A stretch of DNA of 8,801 nt from assembly GCA_903970355.1 (NCBI GenBank), contig CAJCIF010000023.1, positions 1 to 8,801 on the forward strand. The letters run 5' to 3'. The stretch's first letter is position 1. Each line of letters begins with the position of its first letter. Source of the DNA: Actinomycetota bacterium (GTDB taxonomy: Bacteria; Cyanobacteriota; Vampirovibrionia; Obscuribacterales; Obscuribacteraceae). Below, piece by piece: positions 4,040 through 8,801 of this stretch. Both the position numbers and the translations under genes were made by a program. The notes below the pieces were generated by a model. It did not search any database, had not been told where the DNA came from, and saw nothing but the letters and a program-made list of their open reading frames with translations.

Positions 4040-5563
4040 TTGAGCAAAACACTTAAGGCCCTCTTACAACCGAATGCTGCCGTTCAGATGCAAGGTGCAT
4101 CCGAGCCTCAGGCAATTACAGTTTCTGGTATCAAAATTGATTCTCGCCATGTCGAAAAAGGCGATGCCTTCTTTTGCATTCCCGGCGAACATCATGATGG
4201 CGTGGAATTCGTCAATCAGGCTATCCAGAATGGTGCTTCCTGCATATTTACTGAAGATTCGAACTTCCATTTAGATTGCGCAAAACCGGTTGTGAATGTC
4301 GCTGATGTGCGCGCGGCATTGGCTTACGCAGCCGATTCTTTCTACGATCATCCCAGCACAAAATTACGGGTTTTGGGTGTGACAGGCACCAATGGCAAAA
4401 CCACAACTACTCATCTCGTCAGAGAGATTTTCCTTTCGGCAGGCCATCCAACCGGTTTAATCGGCACCTTAGGAGCACACTGGCAATCGCAAACGGGTGA
4501 AGAAAGAAGCGGTAAAAGTGCTCATACCACTCCACAAGCACCGGATTTGCAGGCCGATTTTGCCCAGATGCTGGCAGACGGAATTACACACGTAACGATG
4601 GAAGTCTCAAGCCATGCCCTTTCGCTAAAGCGTGTTGCGCAATGCGAATTTGTCAGTGCTTGTTTGACGAACATCACACAAGATCACCTCGATTTTCACA
4701 AATCGATGGAGGCATACTGTCGCGCCAAGTTAATGCTTTTCGAGCAGTTAGCAAACGGCAAGCAAGCAAACAAATCCGCCGTAATCAACCTTGATGATCC
4801 GCATGCCGAGCGGTTCCTGGCTGTTCTCAACAAGAGCGTAAAGACATACACTTACGGTTTTCATGCCAATGCCGATCTGAGCGTGCGCAAAGCCACATAC
4901 GATTTCAGCGGCTGCAAGCTCGATCTGGAAACACCTATAGGGCCGCGCCATCTCAACTTGCATTTAAACGGTCCTTTCAATGTTTACAATGTCATGGCGG
5001 CGTTACTGATTGCGTATGGCGAAGGTGTGGATATGGATCTCGCCATTTCCGCACTGGAAAAATTCCGCGGTGTGCCGGGTCGTTTTGAAATTGTGGCAAC
5101 GAAACCACTTTGTATCGTCGATTATGCGCACACACCGGACAGCCTTGAAAACATTCTGAAAGCAGCCCGGTGTCTCGTTCCAGAAGAAGGCCGCTTGCTT
5201 GTTGTGTTCGGATGCGGCGGCGATCGCGATGCCTCGAAACGACCACAAATGGGAGCAATCGCCGAAAGATTGGCCGACGTAATTATCGTCACTTCGGATA
5301 ATCCACGCAGCGAATCACCGGATAAGATAATTGCAGATATCCTGGCCGGCCTAAATCGGTTGGCGAGTGCAAATATTGAGGCCGATCGCGCCCAGGCTAT
5401 TCAGCATGCAATTTCAGTTGCATCCGAACATGATGTCGTCGTGGTAGCGGGCAAGGGCCATGAAAACTACCAGATTCTCAACGATCGAACTATCGCCTTT
5501 GACGATCGAGAGAAGGTAAAAGAAGCCCTTTCAGAAAGAAAACAGAGAAGCGGCACAGTCTGA
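4040..5563 (+). CDS. murE: UDP-N-acetylmuramoyl-L-alanyl-D-glutamate--2,6-diaminopimelate ligase
   Basis: Cytoplasmic ATP-dependent ligase that adds the third stem-peptide residue to UDP-MurNAc-L-Ala-D-Glu. In the 507-residue product, the N-terminal UDP-binding domain (1-108) contains IKIDSRHVEKGDAFFCIPG. The central ATPase domain starts with the P-loop GVTGTNGKTTTTH (113-125, Lys120) and includes MEVSSHAL (187-194), the TNITQDHLDFH segment (210-220) and the likely carbamylated Lys230 in YCRAK. The C-terminal domain has DYAHTPDSLE, FGCGGDRDASKRP, AGKGHE and DNPR (420-423); DNPR is the motif of meso-diaminopimelate-adding enzymes. The start is TTG at 4040, one codon after an in-frame TGA; the next in-frame start is ATG at 4088. 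I prefer TTG because SKTLKALL fits the expected N-terminal helix. No murF or mraY follows, so it is outside a classical dcw cluster. Confidence 0.96.
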   Translation: MSKTLKALLQPNAAVQMQGASEPQAITVSGIKIDSRHVEKGDAFFCIPGEHHDGVEFVNQAIQNGASCIFTEDSNFHLDCAKPVVNVADVRAALAYAADSFYDHPSTKLRVLGVTGTNGKTTTTHLVREIFLSAGHPTGLIGTLGAHWQSQTGEERSGKSAHTTPQAPDLQADFAQMLADGITHVTMEVSSHALSLKRVAQCEFVSACLTNITQDHLDFHKSMEAYCRAKLMLFEQLANGKQANKSAVINLDDPHAERFLAVLNKSVKTYTYGFHANADLSVRKATYDFSGCKLDLETPIGPRHLNLHLNGPFNVYNVMAALLIAYGEGVDMDLAISALEKFRGVPGRFEIVATKPLCIVDYAHTPDSLENILKAARCLVPEEGRLLVVFGCGGDRDASKRPQMGAIAERLADVIIVTSDNPRSESPDKIIADILAGLNRLASANIEADRAQAIQHAISVASEHDVVVVAGKGHENYQILNDRTIAFDDREKVKEALSERKQRSGTV

Positions 5564-5587
5564 CGCGCGCTAGTCGCGGGTAAAGAA

Positions 5588-5593
5588 TATAAT
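5588..5593 (+). promoter_or_regulatory. Perfect -10 box TATAAT between murE and the PATAN gene
   Basis: TATAAT lies 45 bp upstream of the GTG start at 5639. No matching -35 is visible at 16-18 bp upstream, where the sequence is GC-only, and there is no extended TG. It could still start a separate transcript for the two or three genes that follow. Confidence 0.4.
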
Positions 5594-5638
5594 CTAAGAA
5601 ATGGGCGAAAATTCTGGGGTCCTGATTAGGAATACGGC

Positions 5639-6460
5639 GTGGGCATAAACTTTCACATAACATCTGTTCGCGAAGGAACAATCTTCAATGTTATGCAGTT
5701 TTTGAGCCTTGAAAAGGTTACAGGAACGCTGCACGTCTCGTTCGGCCGCAATATTCCAGAAGTCAGTATTTACTTTGTGACTGGCAACATCACAACTGCT
5801 GAATTCGGGGCAGTTGTTGGTGATGCCGTTCTCGATGTCATGCTCTGTCAAGAGTTTGCTATTAAAGAAGTGAGTTTTGCACCCGGCCGTATCAATCAAT
5901 TGAATGAGCAAGCCAATATTTTTAGGGCTTCCAGTCTTTCCGGAGTGATGTTGAACGTTTCCAAAGATGTCGATATGTGCGAATCTCGACCGCTTATTTA
6001 CGGGCTTCTACCCATGCAAGCCAAAGAAGGTAAACGCACCGATTCCCTTTTGCACCTCCTCCATAATTTTGAAGAGTGGGACGATCTCCTTACCGCTGCA
6101 CCAACAAGCGATAAAGACAAACCGGCACCACTTCCGCAATGTGCCCTTTTGCATCGTGCCATTTCAGGCGGTGTGATCGCCTATCAAACGCCTCTTATTT
6201 CCTTGCGTTCGCTCAAACCGCTTCTCGATATCGTGCAACCTCTTACCGAAAAAGAAACAAACAACTTAAGAGGCTATATGCGCAGTCTTCTTCCCAATCC
6301 AAAAGCGACACATATGTCGATCGATCGTTTCTATGCTTTTGCCAGTGCAATTGAATCGATTGCCCAGAGACGCTCAAGCGAAGTTGGCGATAAAGCGCGC
6401 CGAGCCATTCACCAGTTGATTCAAACCACAACCAAGCTAAACGAGACAGTGAACGCCTAG
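5639..6460 (+). CDS. Stand-alone DUF4388/PATAN-domain protein
   Basis: The 273-residue product starts at GTG (5639) with AGGA 7 nt upstream; an in-frame TAG at 5627-5629 rules out any longer form. Residues about 10-85 match the DUF4388/PATAN pattern: REGTIFNVMQFLSLEKVTGTL, a strand pair ending IYFVTGNITTAEFG, GDAVLDVML, then FAIKEVSFAPG. PATAN domains are protein-interaction modules best known from cyanobacterial PatA-type response regulators, where they are fused to a receiver domain. Here no receiver domain is present. The remaining 180 residues are unrecognised and mostly helical, with no signal peptide or membrane segment, so it is probably cytoplasmic. The next gene begins 9 nt after its stop, with its ribosome site overlapping this stop codon, so the pair is likely co-translated. 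Domain call fairly sure; function unknown. Confidence 0.8.
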   Translation: MGINFHITSVREGTIFNVMQFLSLEKVTGTLHVSFGRNIPEVSIYFVTGNITTAEFGAVVGDAVLDVMLCQEFAIKEVSFAPGRINQLNEQANIFRASSLSGVMLNVSKDVDMCESRPLIYGLLPMQAKEGKRTDSLLHLLHNFEEWDDLLTAAPTSDKDKPAPLPQCALLHRAISGGVIAYQTPLISLRSLKPLLDIVQPLTEKETNNLRGYMRSLLPNPKATHMSIDRFYAFASAIESIAQRRSSEVGDKARRAIHQLIQTTTKLNETVNA

Positions 6461-6462
6461 GA
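6459..6462 (+). promoter_or_regulatory. AGGA ribosome site overlapping the PATAN-gene stop codon
   Basis: AGGA overlaps the TAG stop at 6458-6460 and lies 7 nt before the ATG at 6470. This arrangement favours translational coupling of the PATAN protein and the secreted protein. Confidence 0.6.
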
Positions 6463-6469
6463 CAGTGGC

Positions 6470-7198
6470 ATGATCATATTGTTCGCATTGATTTTGCTTC
6501 TTGGCTTTGCGCAAGTTGGGATGGGCAGCACCACCCAAAACAAGGCTTACGTACTGGAACAAATGCAAATCAAAAATCACACCATCATTTATGCAACCAA
6601 AGATGGTGTGCGTCTCAAACACTTGCTCTGGCGAGTAGAAATGGTTACTAAAGCGCCAACCTGGGAGGTTGTCGTTTATAGCAGGATAACGAAAACTTAC
6701 GCCAAAGAAAGCATGGACCTGTGGGTGACAGAGGGTTTAGATGTAACAAGAGATACGAAGCGTCCCGTTTTTCCGGCGACAAAGCGCATTGGCACGATGC
6801 ACAGTTTCGGATTTGAATCAGGTCTCTATTACGAACCATGCAGATTCACGGTTATAGACGCGCTTACCCGTGAGAAGTTAAAGCTGATAACGGGCTTACG
6901 CTACCAACTTCTAGACAAAAGCGCATTCGATCCCAACGTTAGCCTCGCCATATCTTCTATCTATGGACTTCTGCCTTGCAGGCAATTGGTCTTGAGCGCA
7001 GACCGTTACTATCCTGAAAAGGGCTGGGTACCCGATTTGCGGACAATTCGGTTCAAAGAGATATCTCTTAAAGAAGCCCAGATTGAATATCCAAATCTGG
7101 CCGGTTATAGAGAGGCCGAATCGCCCACTGCTGTTGAACTTAGCAGTCCAACTAGAAATCCTGGCATAGATGTGTTATTCCCGTCCGGCAAGAAGTAG
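6470..7198 (+). CDS. Unrecognised secreted protein, 242 residues
   Basis: I do not recognise the family. The first 20 residues (MIILFALILLLGFAQVGMGS) form a hydrophobic signal sequence, probably cleaved near Gly19 or Ser20. It lacks an N-terminal positive charge and has no lipobox cysteine, so it could also act as an uncleaved anchor. The rest has an alternating strand-like pattern (TIIYATKDGVRL, WEVVVYSRITKTY, GLRYQLLDK). It contains only two cysteines (124 in YEPCRF and 170 in LLPCRQ), which could form an extracytoplasmic disulfide. The C-terminus is Ser/Pro-rich and probably disordered. The ATG has AGGA 7 nt upstream. It forms a tight pair with the PATAN gene, which suggests that the two act in one process. 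Confidence 0.75.
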   Translation: MIILFALILLLGFAQVGMGSTTQNKAYVLEQMQIKNHTIIYATKDGVRLKHLLWRVEMVTKAPTWEVVVYSRITKTYAKESMDLWVTEGLDVTRDTKRPVFPATKRIGTMHSFGFESGLYYEPCRFTVIDALTREKLKLITGLRYQLLDKSAFDPNVSLAISSIYGLLPCRQLVLSADRYYPEKGWVPDLRTIRFKEISLKEAQIEYPNLAGYREAESPTAVELSSPTRNPGIDVLFPSGKK

Positions 7199-7237
7199 GG
7201 CTGGGCCGGAGGCGGTTAAAATGCTATTATTTGTTGA

Positions 7238-7259
7238 TGGGCGCAAGCCCAGAATTTTT
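7238..7259 (+). terminator. GCAA-tetraloop hairpin with T-tract, possible terminator
   Basis: TGGGC-GCAA-GCCCA is a 5-bp stem with a GNRA loop, followed by GAATTTTT. CTGGGC at 7201-7206, just after the secreted-protein stop, could pair with the same GCCCAG (7248-7253 region) as an alternative longer fold. It may end the PATAN/secreted-protein transcript or structure the leader of the oxidoreductase. Confidence 0.45.
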
Positions 7260-7285
7260 CACGACTTTTTGTTCATGATGGAGTA

Positions 7286-8710
7286 ATGCAAAAACTCGCT
7301 CTCGTTGGCTTGGGTGCCTCCGGACTCTTTGCGCTGAAAGAATTAGCAGGAGCCAACGTTGAAGTACATGTTTTTGACGTAGGCCCGACTTACGACAAAC
7401 GTTATCCCTGTCCGATAGACCAGGGCAAGCTTTCCGTCTGTCCGCCCAAAGCCTGCAGTTACTGTGCTCCTGGACAATCAGCCGGCAGCTGGAACGACTT
7501 CAAAGTAATTTTGTCTGCTTCGCCTGTCATTGGTGGCCGACTATACGATCTCATCGGTGAACAAGAATTACAAAAACGGCTTGATACCATCCGTCATACC
7601 ATTCTCACTCATGCCCCCGTTGAAATTCCGGTCGTAAAGCCGGATGCAGAAGATCTCGAATGGATCCATAAAAAAGCGACCTTAGCCGGCATGACCTATC
7701 ACTATCAGGAATTGCTGCACTGCGGATCAGATAATGCTCCGGCGATCAACACCAGCATCTTGAACGAAATCACTGCCAAGGGTCCCAACATCGTTTTTCA
7801 TTGGGATACAAAAGTTTTGTCGCTCTCAAGGCGTGGAGAGCAGTTTGCTTTGGTCTACGACAGTTATCGCAAGCCTGGCGAGGAGCACGAAGAAATTTTC
7901 GATCTTGCCATTTTGTCACCGGGACGAGGCGGCGCCAATTGGCTGACCCAGCAAGAATTCTACAAAGCACTCGATATTTATCCCGGTCAAGTTGATATCG
8001 GGGTGCGGGTGGAAACAAGTTGCTTCTTCACTGAAGAAGTAGACCGCCGATTCTATGAGCCGAAGTTGTACTACCAGAGCCGTCATGCCAACGATGTTGT
8101 CAGAAATTTCTGCTCAAATCCGAAAGGCTATGTCACCCCTGAAAATCATCGCGACTATGTTCTTGTGAATGGACATTCGAAGATGTTTGAGAAGTCAGAG
8201 AATAATAACTTTGCCGTGCTTGTGTCAAAGACATTCACCAGACCTTTCAAAAACCCACAGCTTTATTCGCAAACGATCGCAAAAATTGTGAATATGCTCG
8301 CCGGCGGTGGACCACTGATTCAGAGGCTCGGCGATCTGCGTAGCGGCAGGCGTACCAAAAGCCTGACAAATAATTTGATCAAACCAACACTAGAAGCTGA
8401 ATGCGGCGACATCTCCCTTGCTTATCCGCACCGCATTTTGGAAGGTATTATTGAATATATAGATGCTTTGAATCATATTTGCCCTGGCGTTGCTGATGAT
8501 TCAACTCTTTTGTATGCGCCTGAATGTAAGAGTTATCCCGACTCAATTGCCGTGTCGAAAAACATGGAAACAAATGTTCCCAATCTTTATATTATTGGCG
8601 ATTCGAGCAGCTGGACGCGTGGTGTCGGACAAGCAGCAAGCAGTGGCTTACTAGCCGGCGAAGGTGTCCGACAAAAAGTAGGGACGGCAACCAAAATTGG
8701 TGCTGCCTAA
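7286..8710 (+). CDS. FAD-dependent oxidoreductase, COG2509-like
   Basis: Flavoprotein of 474 residues with an N-terminal dinucleotide-binding strand and loop, LALVGLGASGLFALKEL (4-20). The Cys-rich segment 42-60 follows (Cys42, 52, 57, 60) and then the SAGSWNDFKV loop. Further family features are DLAILSPGRGG (206-216), VDIGVRVE (236-243), NFCSNPKGYV (274-283), VNGHS (294-298), and the C-terminal FAD-contacting YIIGDSSSWTRGVGQAASSGLLAGEG (435-460). These match the uncharacterised FAD-dependent dehydrogenases of COG2509, whose substrate is unknown. The ATG at 7286 has GGAG only 2 nt away, an unusually short spacing, but the N-terminal strand needs this start. No signal peptide. It is 87 nt beyond the secreted-protein gene with a hairpin between, so a shared operon is uncertain. 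Confidence 0.87.
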   Translation: MQKLALVGLGASGLFALKELAGANVEVHVFDVGPTYDKRYPCPIDQGKLSVCPPKACSYCAPGQSAGSWNDFKVILSASPVIGGRLYDLIGEQELQKRLDTIRHTILTHAPVEIPVVKPDAEDLEWIHKKATLAGMTYHYQELLHCGSDNAPAINTSILNEITAKGPNIVFHWDTKVLSLSRRGEQFALVYDSYRKPGEEHEEIFDLAILSPGRGGANWLTQQEFYKALDIYPGQVDIGVRVETSCFFTEEVDRRFYEPKLYYQSRHANDVVRNFCSNPKGYVTPENHRDYVLVNGHSKMFEKSENNNFAVLVSKTFTRPFKNPQLYSQTIAKIVNMLAGGGPLIQRLGDLRSGRRTKSLTNNLIKPTLEAECGDISLAYPHRILEGIIEYIDALNHICPGVADDSTLLYAPECKSYPDSIAVSKNMETNVPNLYIIGDSSSWTRGVGQAASSGLLAGEGVRQKVGTATKIGAA

Positions 8711-8735
8711 GAATTTTGCAAATTGCAAATTTCTT
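8709..8735. terminator. 27-bp near-perfect palindrome at the oxidoreductase stop
   Basis: AAGAATTTTGCAA (8709-8721) and TTGCAAATTTCTT (8723-8735) are inverted copies with one mismatch around a single central base. The repeat starts inside the TAA stop codon. It is AT-rich with no separate T-tract, so it is a weak terminator candidate, usable in both directions, or alternatively a protein-binding dyad. Confidence 0.45.
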
Positions 8736-8744
8736 CGTGCAACC

Positions 8745-8801
8745 TCAAATGGCAATGCAAAGCGGTATTGGTGGTCTCTTGTCATAATTCCAATCCCAAG
8801 G
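8745..8801 (-). CDS. Possible C-terminus of a convergent gene, cut by window edge
   Basis: The minus strand from the right edge reads 18 codons (ending IPLCIAI) to a TGA at 8745-8747, just beyond the palindrome. A convergent gene would explain a bidirectional terminator there. Another frame on the same strand is also open, so the evidence is thin. Nothing else is recognisable after 8735. Confidence 0.15.
   Translation of the reverse strand, partial: PWDWNYDKRPPIPLCIAI

Noticed and set aside
7801..7995. Overlapping small frames inside the oxidoreductase gene
   Set aside because: Out of frame with a long, motif-rich FAD protein; no independent evidence.

Overview
The window looks like chromosomal housekeeping DNA from a bacterium of the cyanobacterial lineage. 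The two ribosomal proteins carry signatures I associate with cyanobacterial and plastid homologues: bL21 has AIVEASGRQ and [12 protein letters not shown], and bL27 begins [16 protein letters not shown] with no cleavable N-terminal extension. A DUF4388/PATAN-type protein and a C5-pathway hemL fit the same picture. Nothing photosynthetic is present, so a non-photosynthetic sister group (Vampirovibrionia/Melainabacteria-like) is a reasonable guess. This is inference from remembered family patterns, not a phylogeny.

Layout. Left third, minus strand: hemL (cut by the window edge) is preceded by a small thioredoxin-fold protein with a CHSC active site, 36 nt away and probably co-transcribed. Upstream lies a 388-nt stretch without a gene. 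It holds a long inverted repeat, a cluster of degenerate GC-rich repeats and a strong intrinsic terminator belonging to the next gene, a typical 2-Cys peroxiredoxin. The peroxiredoxin promoter region contains a perfect 7-1-7 palindrome with Fur/PerR-type geometry. A 67-codon hypothetical ORF completes the minus-strand block.

Middle, plus strand: a divergent intergenic region with two hairpins and a candidate promoter leads into rplU-rpmA and then murE. The bL21 has an unusual tail of about 60 residues rich in Lys, Ala and Pro. MurE has the DNPR motif of meso-diaminopimelate-adding enzymes and appears to start at TTG behind a pyrimidine tract.

Right third, plus strand: a stand-alone DUF4388/PATAN-domain protein (GTG start) is tightly coupled to an unrecognised secreted protein, 9 nt apart. 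Next comes an FAD-dependent oxidoreductase of the COG2509 type with a four-cysteine N-terminal loop. A 27-bp near-perfect palindrome begins at its stop codon and the window ends soon after.

Most genes are ordinary: translation, peptidoglycan precursor synthesis, tetrapyrrole synthesis and peroxide defence. The least described parts are the PATAN/secreted-protein pair, the peroxiredoxin operator, the repeat cluster, the bL21 tail and the Cys loop of the oxidoreductase. I saw no CRISPR array, transposase, phage gene, tRNA or rRNA.
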